From contig QFQD01000011.1 of NCBI GenBank assembly GCA_003241485.1, forward strand, positions 1-64,000: a stretch of 64,000 nt of DNA, given 5' to 3'. Of this stretch, positions 52,923 to 61,771 are shown in pieces; position 1 is the first letter of the stretch; each line of letters opens with the position of its first letter. This DNA comes from Ancylobacter novellus (GTDB taxonomy: Bacteria; Pseudomonadota; Alphaproteobacteria; Rhizobiales; Xanthobacteraceae). The notes under the pieces were generated by a model that searched no databases, had not been told where the DNA came from, and was given only the letters and a program-made list of their open reading frames with translations. The translations under genes and the position numbers were made by a program.

Positions 52923-53504
52923 TCAGCTGTTGGGATAGCCGAGGCTCGGCTCAAGCCGCTCGAACGTCTCGTCCATCGCGTAGAAGGGAAGGAAGGGCAG
53001 GCTGATGTGGCCGAACAGCAGGGAAAGCTGCGTCTCTGCGGTGAACTCGTCGGCCTTCTTGACCACAGCGAGATAGATCGCCGAAGCGAGGCCCGTCCGG
53101 TCGACGCCGGAGCGGCAATGCACGAGAATCGGACGCGGCGCATCGGCAAGCGTCGCGAGATAGGTCTTCACCTGCTCGTCGGTCAGCTCGCGTCGGGCCG
53201 ACCAGGTGAGATCCACCAGCCGCACGCCGTGCTCCTCGGCGATCTTGGCTTCCTCGCGATACCAGTGGGCATCTTCGGAAGGACCGCGAAGATTGATAAT
53301 GGTGCGGATGCCGCGGGAGGCGATCAGATCCCGCAGCTGCTCCGCCGGCAGCGTCGCAGAACGATAGAGTTCGCCCTCGACCACGGTGTGCAGATTGCCA
53401 TTGGCATAAGCCCAACCGGCGTAGACGCCCGCAGCGGCAAGGCCGACAAGGGCCAACAGGCCCGTCCGCCGCGCCCAGCGCCTCACAACTCCGCCCCTCA
53501 CCAT
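52923..53504 (-). CDS. Membrane-anchored dual-specificity/tyrosine phosphatase-like protein
   Basis: This 193-residue protein has one N-terminal hydrophobic segment (about 13-32) and a phosphatase domain with the P-loop VHCRSGVDRTGLA (CX5R; Cys near residue 130). An upstream region, SRGIRTIINLRGPSEDAHWYREE, is typical of cysteine-based DSP/PTP-like enzymes of bacteria. The general-acid Asp is plausibly in VDLTWSARRELTD. Known relatives act on phosphoproteins or phosphoinositides; here the substrate is unknown. The anchor suggests an extracytoplasmic or membrane-proximal domain. Confidence 0.85.
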   Translation of the reverse strand: MVRGGVVRRWARRTGLLALVGLAAAGVYAGWAYANGNLHTVVEGELYRSATLPAEQLRDLIASRGIRTIINLRGPSEDAHWYREEAKIAEEHGVRLVDLTWSARRELTDEQVKTYLATLADAPRPILVHCRSGVDRTGLASAIYLAVVKKADEFTAETQLSLLFGHISLPFLPFYAMDETFERLEPSLGYPNS

Positions 53505-53724
53505 AGCCCCGCTCTCCCGAATACGAGCGAACCCTAGACGGCGAAGCTGACAGTACGCTTACAGAAGGCGGGACGAGCAACGACCAGAAACACACGGACA
53601 TGCCCAACCATTATTCACATGACAATTTCGGTGACTAATTATAATGCCATTCATATTGCGTTTTTAAGAGAAGCGGCGACACTGCCGCCCTATCGCATCG
53701 ACGTACCGTCAGGAGGACGCCTAG

Positions 53725-55014
53725 ATGACCGACGCCGCCACTTCGCCCGGGTTCGCCACGCTTGCAGTCCACGCGGGCGCGCAGCCTGATCCGACCACCA
53801 AGGCCCGCGCCACGCCGATCTACCAGACGACCTCTTTCGTGTTCGACGATGCCGACCACGCCGCCGCGCTGTTCGGGCTGAAGGCGTTCGGCAATATCTA
53901 TACGCGCATCGGCAACCCCACCAACGCCGTGCTGGAGGAGCGCGTCGCCGCGCTGGAAGGTGGCACCGCCGCCCTTGCTGTCGCGTCCGGCCACGCCGCC
54001 CAGTTGCTCACCTTCCAGACGCTGCTGTCACCGGGCGACGAGTTCGTTGCCGCGCGCAAGCTCTATGGCGGCTCGGTGAACCAGTTCAACCACGCCTTCA
54101 AGAGCTTTGGCTGGAACGTGGTGTGGGCGGATTCCGACGACATCGCCTCGTTCGAGCGTGCCATTTCGCCGCGCACCAAGGCGATCTTCATCGAATCCAT
54201 CGCCAATCCGGGCGGCATCGTCACAGACATCGCCGCCATCGCGAAGATCGCCAAGCGGGCCGGCGTGCCGCTGATCGTCGACAACACGCTGGCCACGCCC
54301 TACCTCATCCGCCCCTTCGAGCACGGCGCGGACATCGTCATCCACTCCCTGACGAAGTTCCTCGGCGGGCATGGCAATTCCATCGGCGGCATCATCGTCG
54401 ACGGCGGCTCGTTCAACTGGCTGCGCGAGGGGCGCTACCCCTTCCTGTCGCAGCCGCGCCCGGAATATGAGGGGCTGGTCATCGGCGAGACCTTCGGCAA
54501 TTTCGCCTTCGCCATCGCCGCGCGCGTGCTGGGGCTGCGCGATCTCGGGCCGGCGCTGTCGCCGTTCAACGCCTTCCTTATCCTGACCGGCATCGAGACC
54601 CTGCCGCTGCGCATGCAGCGCCACAGCGACAACGCACTGGCTGTCGCGAAATTCCTCTCGGACCATCCCAAGATCGAATGGGTCAGCTACCCCGGCCTGC
54701 CCGGCGACCGCTATTACAACCTCGCCCAGCAGTACACGCCCAAGGGCGCGGGCGCGGTGTTCACCTTCGGGCTGAAGGGCGGCTACGAGGCCGGCGTCGC
54801 GCTCGTCTCCGGCGTGAAGCTGTTCTCGCACCTCGCCAATATCGGCGACACACGTTCGCTGGTCATCCACCCGGCCTCGACGACCCACCGGCAGCTAAAC
54901 GACGAGCAGAAGACGCTGGCCGGCGCCGGACCTGATGTGGTGCGGGTGTCGATCGGCATCGAGGACGCGGCCGACATCATTGCCGACCTCGATCAGGCGC
55001 TCGCGGGCGCCTGA
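53725..55014 (+). CDS. metY: O-acetylhomoserine sulfhydrylase (MetY-type, PLP-dependent)
   Basis: This 429-residue Cys/Met-metabolism PLP enzyme makes homocysteine from O-acetylhomoserine and sulfide. It has the PLP lysine motif HSLTKFLGGHGNSIGGIIVDGG (Lys near 211), the N-terminal TLAVHAGAQPDPTTKARATPIYQTTSFVFDD, and the long form of the family with the insert around INCLREGRYPFL-like FNWLREGRYPFLSQP. Length and these segments separate MetY from the shorter MetB/MetC types. The ATG follows CAGGAGGACGCCTAG. No riboswitch was recognised in the 200 bp upstream. Confidence 0.95.
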   Translation: MTDAATSPGFATLAVHAGAQPDPTTKARATPIYQTTSFVFDDADHAAALFGLKAFGNIYTRIGNPTNAVLEERVAALEGGTAALAVASGHAAQLLTFQTLLSPGDEFVAARKLYGGSVNQFNHAFKSFGWNVVWADSDDIASFERAISPRTKAIFIESIANPGGIVTDIAAIAKIAKRAGVPLIVDNTLATPYLIRPFEHGADIVIHSLTKFLGGHGNSIGGIIVDGGSFNWLREGRYPFLSQPRPEYEGLVIGETFGNFAFAIAARVLGLRDLGPALSPFNAFLILTGIETLPLRMQRHSDNALAVAKFLSDHPKIEWVSYPGLPGDRYYNLAQQYTPKGAGAVFTFGLKGGYEAGVALVSGVKLFSHLANIGDTRSLVIHPASTTHRQLNDEQKTLAGAGPDVVRVSIGIEDAADIIADLDQALAGA

Positions 55015-55250
55015 TACCGCCGAATGATGTGGCGCGATTCTGCTCACTTCATGCCCGGCTTCGGTCAGCCGCGCGGATTGTGAATGAATTGTGCAGTGCG
55101 GCATGCGAGCCGCGCAGGGCTGGGATGCGGTATACTTCCTACCGAACAGGCAGAGTGTCGAATATATAGGCAGCAGATTGATTAACGGACGTGCAGCTAC
55201 CGGGGATGCCCTGCGGCCGCGATCCGTTTCTAAACCTGATGGAGACTGAC

Positions 55251-55412
55251 ATGCTGCTTTGGGGCCTCGTTGCCAAGCAGATCCGCCGTTGGCAGGCGTA
55301 CCGCCGCACTCTCGTTGAGCTCTCGCAGCTCGACGACCGCACTCTCGCCGACATCAACGTGTCGCGTGGCGAGATCACCAACGTGGCGCGTCGCGCCGCG
55401 GCTGCGGCCTGA
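55251..55412 (+). CDS. DUF1127 (YjiS-like) mini-protein
   Basis: This 53-residue protein consists almost entirely of a DUF1127 domain: KQIRRWQAYRRTLVELSQLDDRTLADINVSRGEI. It has the arginine-rich N-terminus and the LxxLDDRxLxDIGxxR-like pattern typical of the family. In alphaproteobacteria such proteins have been linked to RNA binding and phosphate or stress adaptation, but the role here is unknown. The ATG at 55251 follows GATGGAGACTGAC; earlier starts lack support. It has its own terminator and so forms a monocistronic unit. Confidence 0.88.
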   Translation: MLLWGLVAKQIRRWQAYRRTLVELSQLDDRTLADINVSRGEITNVARRAAAAA

Positions 55413-55456
55413 TCTGCCTCTTCCCGGACCTCGCGTCCGCGATACTCAAATGTGGG

Positions 55457-55490
55457 CGGCCCTGGAATTTTCCAGGGCCGTTTCTTTTTT
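55457..55490 (+). terminator. Rho-independent terminator of the DUF1127 gene
   Basis: CGGCCCTGGAA and TTCCAGGGCCG form a strong hairpin followed by TTTCTTTTTT. It lies 45 bp after the stop codon. Confidence 0.9.
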
Positions 55491-55541
55491 GCCTGCGTTC
55501 CGTGCTAGAGGCGCGCGTCGGAAACGTTTGACGATCGGTCT

Positions 55542-56981
55542 ATGAACATCAACGACAAGCGCCCGGTTCACATCATCGGCGGTGGCCTCGCCGGCTCGGA
55601 AGCCGCGTGGCAGCTGGCGCGCCGCGGCATTCCCGTCGTGCTGCACGAGATGCGGCCCGAGCGCGGGACCGACGCCCACAAAACCGACAGCCTCGCCGAG
55701 CTGGTCTGCTCGAATTCCTTCCGCTCGGACGACGCCACCTCCAACGCCGTCGGCGTGCTGCATGCGGAGATGCGCCTTCTCGGTTCGCTCATCATGGCCT
55801 GCGCCGACCGCCACAAGCTCCCGGCCGGTGGCGCGCTCGCGGTCGATCGCGACGGCTTCGCCGCCGCCGTCACCGCCGCCATCGCCTCAAGGCCCGAGAT
55901 CACCGTCCAGCGCGGCGAAATCGACGGCCTGCCGCCTTCCGCGTGGGATTCGGTGATTGTCGCCACCGGCCCCCTCACCTCTCCGGCGCTGGCCGAGGCG
56001 ATCCGCAGCCGTACCGACGAGACGGCGCTGGCCTTCTTCGATGCCATCGCGCCCATCGTGCATTTCGATTCCATCGACATGGACACCTGCTGGTTCCAGT
56101 CGCGCTACGACAAGGTCGGCCCCGGCGGCACGGGCGCGGACTACATCAACTGCCCGATGGACAAGGCGCAGTACGAGGCGTTCGTCGCCGCGCTGGTCGC
56201 CAGCGATACCGTGCCGTTCCGCGACTTCGAGGCCAAGGCCGCCGAGAACACGCCCTATTTCGATGGCTGCCTGCCGATCGAGGTCATGGCGGTGCGCGGC
56301 GTCGAAACCCTGCGCCATGGCCCGATGAAGCCCATGGGGCTGACCAACGCGCACAACCCGACCGTGAAGCCCTATGCGGTCGTCCAGCTGCGCCAGGACA
56401 ATGCGCTCGGCACGCTGTTCAACATGGTCGGCTTCCAGACCAAGACCCGCCATGCCGAGCAGGTCCGCCTTTTCCGCATGATACCGGGTCTGGAGAACGC
56501 GGAGTTCGCCCGGCTCGGCGGCCTCCACCGCAACACCTATCTCAACTCGCCAAAACTGCTCGATGCCACGCTGCGGCTGAAGGCGGAGCCGCGCCTGCGC
56601 TTCGCCGGCCAGATCACCGGCTGCGAAGGCTATGTCGAGAGTTCGGCCATGGGTCTGCTCGCCGGCCTGTTCGCCGCCGCCGAGCGGCTGGGAACGCCGA
56701 TGGCGCTGCCTCCAGCCACCACGGCTCATGGCGCGCTGCTCAACCACATCACCGGCGGCCATATCGAGACCGTCGAGGCCGGGCCGCGCTCCTTCCAGCC
56801 GATGAACATCAATTTCGGCCTGTTTCCGCCGCTCGACTCCAATCCCACGCGCGATGCCGAGGGCAATCGCCTGCGCGGGACGCAGAAGACCGTCGCCAAG
56901 AAGCAGGTCATGGCCGCGCGCGCCCTGCGCGATCTGGAGCAATGGGCCTCCGGCGACGCCAATATAGGGGCCGCCGCGTGA
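55542..56981 (+). CDS. trmFO: Methylenetetrahydrofolate-tRNA-(uracil-5-)-methyltransferase TrmFO
   Basis: TrmFO methylates U54 of tRNA (m5U) using methylenetetrahydrofolate and FAD. The 479-residue protein has the FAD motif VHIIGGGLAGSEAAWQLA (about 9-26), ELVCSNSFRSDDATSNAVG, TCWFQSRYDKVGPGGTGADYINCPMD, and the C-terminal VMAARALRDLEQW. Length is as expected. Its TGA overlaps the GTG start of the following kinase-like gene (GTGA), showing coupled translation. Confidence 0.96.
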   Translation: MNINDKRPVHIIGGGLAGSEAAWQLARRGIPVVLHEMRPERGTDAHKTDSLAELVCSNSFRSDDATSNAVGVLHAEMRLLGSLIMACADRHKLPAGGALAVDRDGFAAAVTAAIASRPEITVQRGEIDGLPPSAWDSVIVATGPLTSPALAEAIRSRTDETALAFFDAIAPIVHFDSIDMDTCWFQSRYDKVGPGGTGADYINCPMDKAQYEAFVAALVASDTVPFRDFEAKAAENTPYFDGCLPIEVMAVRGVETLRHGPMKPMGLTNAHNPTVKPYAVVQLRQDNALGTLFNMVGFQTKTRHAEQVRLFRMIPGLENAEFARLGGLHRNTYLNSPKLLDATLRLKAEPRLRFAGQITGCEGYVESSAMGLLAGLFAAAERLGTPMALPPATTAHGALLNHITGGHIETVEAGPRSFQPMNINFGLFPPLDSNPTRDAEGNRLRGTQKTVAKKQVMAARALRDLEQWASGDANIGAAA

Positions 56982-58054
56982 GCAAGCCGCAGGACCAGGC
57001 GAGGAACGGCGTGTTCGAGCTCGACACCGTGCTCAAGCGCGACATCTTCTCGACCATCGAGCGCGGCATCTGGCGCGATGCCACGGGCGCGACCTTCCCC
57101 GCCGTGCGTCGGCGCTATGCGGACGTGAAATGGTGGGTGAAGCCACTGGCGCGCCATTTCGCCCGCCGCGAGGCGCGCGCGCTGCGCCGGGCCGAGGGCA
57201 GCGGACACACGGTGCCGGTCTATGCGCTGGAAGAAGGCTGGCTGGTGCGCGGCTTCGTCGACGGCATCCCGCTGCAGATCGCCCGTCCCTATGGCGACGT
57301 CGCCTTCTTCGCCTCCGCGCGCAAGGGACTGCGCGAGGTGCATCGCCGGCGCATTGCCCATAACGACCTCGCCAAGCCACAGAACTGGCTCTACGCCGCC
57401 GATGGGCGCGCCGTGCTGATGGATTTCCAGCTGGCGTTCTGCTTCAAGCGCCGCAGCAAGATCTTCCGCATCGCGGCCTATGAGGACATCCGCCACCTGC
57501 TCAAGCAGAAGCGCAGCTTCTGCCCGGAGGCGCTGACGCCCAGCGAGAAGCGCATTCTCGGCCGCAAGAGCCTGTTCAACCGCATCTGGATGAGCACCGG
57601 CAAGCGGGTCTACAATTTCGTCACGCGCCGCCTGCTCAATTATCACGACACCGAAGGGCGAGGACCCCGCGCCATGGAGCAGGGTCCGCGCATCGCACAG
57701 GCGCTGAGCGAGGCGCCCGGCGTGCGCGCGGTGCATATCGCCGACTTCCCCACCGCCGGTCACAGCTTCGGCCTCTACGCCTTCGTCGAGGCCAGCGAGA
57801 CCAGCGAGGACATCCTGCGCGCGCATCTGGCCGCCACGGTGCCCGATATCCTGCCGCCCGAGCATCTGCAGATCGTCCCCGCCCTGCCGCGCGATGCGAG
57901 CGGCGAGGTACGCGACGATCTTCTGCGCCTCGTGGCCCTCAACCAGATCGACCAGATCGACCAGCTGCCGCGCACCGCCGACGAGCAGGCTGCGCTGGAT
58001 GTCATCATAAGAGACCGCCGCAATCTCAGCGACCGGGTGCGGCGCGGGATCTAG
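56978..58054 (+). CDS. Kinase-like protein fused to a degenerate adenylate-forming-enzyme lid domain
   Basis: This 358-residue protein starts at a GTG overlapping the trmFO stop. Residues about 10-215 look like a small protein-kinase-like fold. There is an early lysine/arginine-rich strand, the helix RREARALRRAEG and the catalytic loop HNDLAKPQNWL (about 128-138), which matches H-x-D-x-x-K-x-x-N. The metal loop is MDFQLAF, with DFQ in place of DFG at 149-151. Residues about 225-335 (GVRAVHIADFPTAGHSFGLYAFVEA ... LRAHLAATVPDILPPEHLQIVPALPRDASGEVRDDLLRL) resemble the C-terminal lid of acyl-CoA synthetases. The usual catalytic lysine of the SGK motif is Glu. A role beside TrmFO is unknown. Confidence 0.72.
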   Translation: MSKPQDQARNGVFELDTVLKRDIFSTIERGIWRDATGATFPAVRRRYADVKWWVKPLARHFARREARALRRAEGSGHTVPVYALEEGWLVRGFVDGIPLQIARPYGDVAFFASARKGLREVHRRRIAHNDLAKPQNWLYAADGRAVLMDFQLAFCFKRRSKIFRIAAYEDIRHLLKQKRSFCPEALTPSEKRILGRKSLFNRIWMSTGKRVYNFVTRRLLNYHDTEGRGPRAMEQGPRIAQALSEAPGVRAVHIADFPTAGHSFGLYAFVEASETSEDILRAHLAATVPDILPPEHLQIVPALPRDASGEVRDDLLRLVALNQIDQIDQLPRTADEQAALDVIIRDRRNLSDRVRRGI

Positions 58055-58126
58055 GCGCGGCGTTCGACCTGCACCGACGTGCCGCATTGTTGGGTTGAAG
58101 CATACCGGCCAGCCTCAGGGTGGAAT

Positions 58127-59140
58127 ATGCGCTACTTCATTACCGGTACGGCCGGCTTCATCGGCTACCATCTGGCGCGCCGGCTGCTGGAGGAAGGCCA
58201 TACCGTCGTCGGCTATGACGGCATGACCGCCTATTACAACCTGAAGCTCAAGGAAGCCCGGCACGCCGCTCTGGCACAGTTCCCCACCTTCACGCCCGTC
58301 ATCGGCATGCTTGAGGACCGGGATTTGCTGGGCGAAGCCGCCCGGCGTGCCGCGCCCGAGATCATCGTCCATCTCGCCGCGCAGGCCGGGGTTCGCTACA
58401 GCCTGGAAAATCCGAAGGCCTATGTCGATTCCAACCTTGTCGGCTCCTGGAACGTGCTGGAACTGGCACGCGAGATCGGCGTGCGCCATCTCATGCTGGC
58501 CTCGACCTCGTCGATCTATGGCGCCAATCCGGACATTCCCTTCCGCGAGACCGACCGCGCCGAGGAACCGCTGACCCTTTACGCCGCGAGCAAGAAGGGC
58601 ATGGAGACGATGGGCCATGCCTATGCCCATCTCTATCGGGTGCCGACCACCTCGTTCCGCTTCTTCACGGTCTATGGCCCTTGGGGGCGCCCGGACATGG
58701 CGCTGTTCAAGTTCGTCGCCGCCATACTGGAAGAGCGCGAGATCGACATCTATGGCGAAGGCCGCATGAGCCGCGACTTCACCTATATCGATGACCTGAT
58801 CGAAGCCATACTCCGCCTCGCGGCACGTCCCCCCGACGAATCCAACCGCGTCACCGCCCCGGCGGGGATCGACACGCTCTCGCCTCAGGGCCCCTATCGC
58901 GTCGTGAACATCGGCGGCGGCAATCCCGTCGGCCTGCTCGATTTCGTGGAGACCATCGAGCAGGTGCTGGGCCGGCCGGCCCTCCGGCGCATGCTGCCCA
59001 TGCAGCCGGGCGACGTGCCACGCACCTTCGCGAGCCCGGACTTGCTGGTTGCATTGACCGGTTATCGGCCGACAACCTCCCTCACAGAGGGCGTACGTGC
59101 CTTTGTCGAGTGGTACCTGGACGCCCGCAACTATCTCTAA
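58127..59140 (+). CDS. NAD-dependent nucleotide-sugar epimerase (UDP-glucuronate 4-epimerase-like)
   Basis: This 337-residue extended SDR protein has the NAD motif FITGTAGFIGYHLARRLL (about 4-21), IIVHLAAQAGVRYSLENPKAYVDSNL, catalytic S/T in ASTSSIYG and the YxxxK motif in LTLYAASKKGME. FRFFTVYGPWGRPDMALFKF and DFTYIDDLIEA complete the picture. The pattern is closest to UDP-GlcA 4-epimerase (LspL/CapI type), which would supply galacturonate for a polymer; UDP-glucose 4-epimerase activity is the alternative. It opens exopolysaccharide block 2. Start at 58127 matches family starts. Confidence 0.88.
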   Translation: MRYFITGTAGFIGYHLARRLLEEGHTVVGYDGMTAYYNLKLKEARHAALAQFPTFTPVIGMLEDRDLLGEAARRAAPEIIVHLAAQAGVRYSLENPKAYVDSNLVGSWNVLELAREIGVRHLMLASTSSIYGANPDIPFRETDRAEEPLTLYAASKKGMETMGHAYAHLYRVPTTSFRFFTVYGPWGRPDMALFKFVAAILEEREIDIYGEGRMSRDFTYIDDLIEAILRLAARPPDESNRVTAPAGIDTLSPQGPYRVVNIGGGNPVGLLDFVETIEQVLGRPALRRMLPMQPGDVPRTFASPDLLVALTGYRPTTSLTEGVRAFVEWYLDARNYL

Positions 59141-59365
59141 GGTCTTGTTAAGCCTGTCACGTAAGCCGGATGCCATTAAATCTATTGGCAATATCCGGAT
59201 GATAATCATGTTTTCCCGACGGCTCTTCAGTGTGCGGCGAATGCGGGGCGCCGATACTGACGTAGGCAGCATGCGGAAAACCATGGCACGAACAGTCCCA
59301 TTTCCTTTGATATGCACCGCGACGGCGCCCGCCTCGCGCGGCAGCGATGCTGCCGGGCTGCCTCT

Positions 59366-60781
59366 ATGACACGCTGGACCCACGGACTGATCAATCGGCT
59401 GGTCATCCTCTGCGACGTGGCAATGATCGCGCTTGCCTCGATCCTGACCTACGTCATCTGGCACGAACTCAGCTGGAGCCAGATGCTGGTGCTCGGCATC
59501 ATCGGTGCGGGCACCTATGTCGGCCTGCTCGCTTTGGGGCAGGCGTATCGTGTCGAGCACTATACGCGCTGGCGCCGGCAGATCGCCCATCTGCTCATTG
59601 GCGGCGTGCCGGCCGCCGCGGCGGTGTGCCTTGTCCACTATGCGCTGACGCCCGCCGAAAGCGGCGATCTGCACGCGTTGGGCACATGGGCGGTTATGAC
59701 CCTCCTGGCCTTGCTCATCAGCCGCTTCGTTCTGGTCCGTCTGGGCATGGCGTGGGTCATACGTCACGGCGTGCTGAAGCGCGACGCGGTCGTCATCGGT
59801 GACGTCGACCGTGCCTATCAACTGATAAGGCGCTATGAGAGCCAGACCTATGGCTCCCACAACCTGACCTTCGTGGGCGTCTTTCGCGACGAGGGACGCG
59901 AGCCGAGCGACGACGAACGGGCCGGTGCCGCTGGCGTGCCGGTGCTGGGCGGCGTCGAGGACCTGCTCGAATATGCCAAGCTGGATTCCGTCGATGTCGT
60001 CATCATCACCAAGCAATGGACCGAGATCCGTGAACTGGGTGAACTGATACGGCAGTTGCATCGCGTTGCCACGGACGTCGTGGTGGAACTCCAGCCAGAG
60101 GTGTTCGAGCCGAATTATGCGCGGCTGATGACGCTGGCGGACATGCCCGCCCTCCAGGTCCAGCAACGGCCGCTGAAGGGCTCGCTGGGTCTGTTGAAGG
60201 CGCTCGAAGACTACACGGTTGCCGGCCTCGCGCTGCTGCTGCTGTCTCCCGCGCTCCTTCTGGCCGCTCTCGCCATCAAGCTGGATTCGCCAGGTCCCGT
60301 GCTGTTCCGGCAGGCGCGAGTGGGGCTGAACAACCGGCAGTTCATGGTCTACAAGCTGAGGACCATGCACTACGATCCCGTCGATGACGGCTCGATTGCC
60401 GCCGTCCCGCAGGATCCGCGTATCACGCGCGTCGGCGCCATACTCCGCAGTTTTTCCATCGACGAGATCCCCCAGCTCATCAATGTGCTGAAGGGCGAGA
60501 TGTCCGTGGTCGGCCCCCGGCCCCACGTGCCGAACATGCTCATCAAGCCCGACCTGCGCTATGAAGCCATTAGCGACTATGTTGCGCGCTACCGCATGAA
60601 GCCCGGCATCACCGGCTGGGCGCAGATCAATGGCATGCGCGGCGGCATATATACCGTCGAGAAGGCCGAGCGCGGCGTGGATCTCGACCTGTATTACATC
60701 GAGCACTGGTCAATATGGTTCGACATCCGGATTCTGCTGCTGACAGCGACGAAGGGCCTCGTCGACAACACGGCGTTCTAA
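59366..60781 (+). CDS. Undecaprenyl-phosphate sugar phosphotransferase (WcaJ/ExoY/PssA type)
   Basis: This 471-residue membrane protein starts polymer synthesis by moving a sugar-1-phosphate onto undecaprenyl phosphate. It has four N-terminal helices (about 10-125), a CoA-binding-like middle domain (about 140-260), a further membrane segment (LALLLLSPALLLAALAIKL) and the catalytic bacterial sugar transferase domain. That domain has DSPGPVLFRQARVG, FMVYKLRTM, SIDEIPQLINVLKGEMSVVGPRP and KPGITGWAQINGMRG. The ATG at 59366 follows CTGCCTCT and is preferred because it begins the first helix region; an upstream start at 59312 is less likely. It follows the epimerase by 225 bp. Confidence 0.93.
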   Translation: MTRWTHGLINRLVILCDVAMIALASILTYVIWHELSWSQMLVLGIIGAGTYVGLLALGQAYRVEHYTRWRRQIAHLLIGGVPAAAAVCLVHYALTPAESGDLHALGTWAVMTLLALLISRFVLVRLGMAWVIRHGVLKRDAVVIGDVDRAYQLIRRYESQTYGSHNLTFVGVFRDEGREPSDDERAGAAGVPVLGGVEDLLEYAKLDSVDVVIITKQWTEIRELGELIRQLHRVATDVVVELQPEVFEPNYARLMTLADMPALQVQQRPLKGSLGLLKALEDYTVAGLALLLLSPALLLAALAIKLDSPGPVLFRQARVGLNNRQFMVYKLRTMHYDPVDDGSIAAVPQDPRITRVGAILRSFSIDEIPQLINVLKGEMSVVGPRPHVPNMLIKPDLRYEAISDYVARYRMKPGITGWAQINGMRGGIYTVEKAERGVDLDLYYIEHWSIWFDIRILLLTATKGLVDNTAF

Positions 60782-61767
60782 GGCGCCTCGCCGCCCCCCT
60801 TCTCGCGCTTGTCCTGGCGGCTTCCAGCGGCTTTGCCGCTACCGGCGAACCCGTCCGCCCCTTCCTCGCCTATCACTCAAGCTGGTACGAACCCGACGCG
60901 ACGCGCGCGGCGGAGACAACCCTCGCCCGCCTTTCCGGCTACATCAGCCATGTGGCGCTGAGCTTCGCCAAACCGGACCTCAATTATGCCGGCGGGCTCG
61001 ACCTGGCCGGCACCGGGCTCGAATATCGGCCCTCCGGCACGGTGATCCGGGACGCCATCGCCCTGCTGAAGGCGCGTAATCCGGCCACGCGCGTGCTCGT
61101 GGCGCTGGGCGGTTCGACCTATACAGGGTGGGACAAACTTGCCCCTGCGGCCATCGGTCGATTGGTGCGCGATCTCGGGGCGGATGGTGTCGACATCGAT
61201 TTCGAGCCCCCCAGCCCGGCCTGCTCGCCGCAAGCGGGCACGGTACGCTGCGCCAGCGACGCATTGATTCTGGATGTCGTCCGGCGCCTGCGCGCGGAGC
61301 TGCCGCGCCCCTTCGTCATCAGTCTGGCCGGCTGGAGTGTCGGCGCCTATGGCGCGGGAGATTTCGCCTCCGCACCTCCGCCCAGCCCATGGCGAGGACT
61401 GCTGCTGGGCCTGTTCGCGTCCCCCGCGGCGCGGGAGCTCGATCTCGTCTCGATCATGAGCTACGACGCCGGCCCGGCCTATGATCCCGCACAGGCGTTC
61501 CGGGCCTATCGTGCCGTGTGGAAAGGGCCGCTGGCGCTGGGCATTTCCGTGATGCCCTCCAGCCAAGGCGGCCCGCGTTTTACCGTCGCGCGGACGGCGC
61601 AGCTATTGCGCACGGTGGCGAACGATCCTCTTGCGGGCGCCATGCTCTATGCGCTGCTGGAGACGCCACCCGGGCCGCCGGGCCCGGACAATCCCGATTA
61701 CCGCGCGCTTTCCGTCGCCATCTGTGTCTCGCTCGCTCGGCCCGGCTGCGACGCACCGCTTCCCTGA
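60715..61767 (+). CDS. Glycoside hydrolase family 18 (chitinase-like) secreted protein
   Basis: This protein of up to 350 residues has a basic N-region and a hydrophobic signal (about 23-42, ending GFAA), then a TIM-barrel domain of GH18 type. The catalytic motif DxxDxDxE is intact as DGVDIDFE (about 160-167), after VLVALGGSTYTG. The only supportable start (ATG at 60715) overlaps the end of the sugar transferase by 67 bp in a different frame, because no in-frame ATG/GTG/TTG occurs between the overlap and the signal peptide. It may trim or release the exopolysaccharide, or it may act on unrelated N-acetylglucosamine polymers. Confidence 0.82.
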   Translation: MVRHPDSAADSDEGPRRQHGVLRRLAAPLLALVLAASSGFAATGEPVRPFLAYHSSWYEPDATRAAETTLARLSGYISHVALSFAKPDLNYAGGLDLAGTGLEYRPSGTVIRDAIALLKARNPATRVLVALGGSTYTGWDKLAPAAIGRLVRDLGADGVDIDFEPPSPACSPQAGTVRCASDALILDVVRRLRAELPRPFVISLAGWSVGAYGAGDFASAPPPSPWRGLLLGLFASPAARELDLVSIMSYDAGPAYDPAQAFRAYRAVWKGPLALGISVMPSSQGGPRFTVARTAQLLRTVANDPLAGAMLYALLETPPGPPGPDNPDYRALSVAICVSLARPGCDAPLP

Positions 61768-61771
61768 CGGA

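Noticed and set aside
53530..53724. Possible SAM riboswitch before metY
   Set aside because: Such leaders are common before metY in this group, but I could not find a SAM-II-type core or a matching pseudoknot; only a small GCGGC/GCCGC hairpin is present. A covariance-model search would settle it.
55607..58054. Apparent 815-residue protein spanning trmFO and the kinase-like gene
   Set aside because: The first 457 codons are trmFO read in the wrong frame; the GTG at 56978 overlapping the trmFO stop is the natural start.
58115..60706. An 863-codon minus-strand open frame opposite the epimerase and sugar transferase
   Set aside because: The opposite strand encodes clear family motifs over the same bases; the antisense product is composition-biased (His/Gly/Asp/Arg) and lacks a ribosome site.
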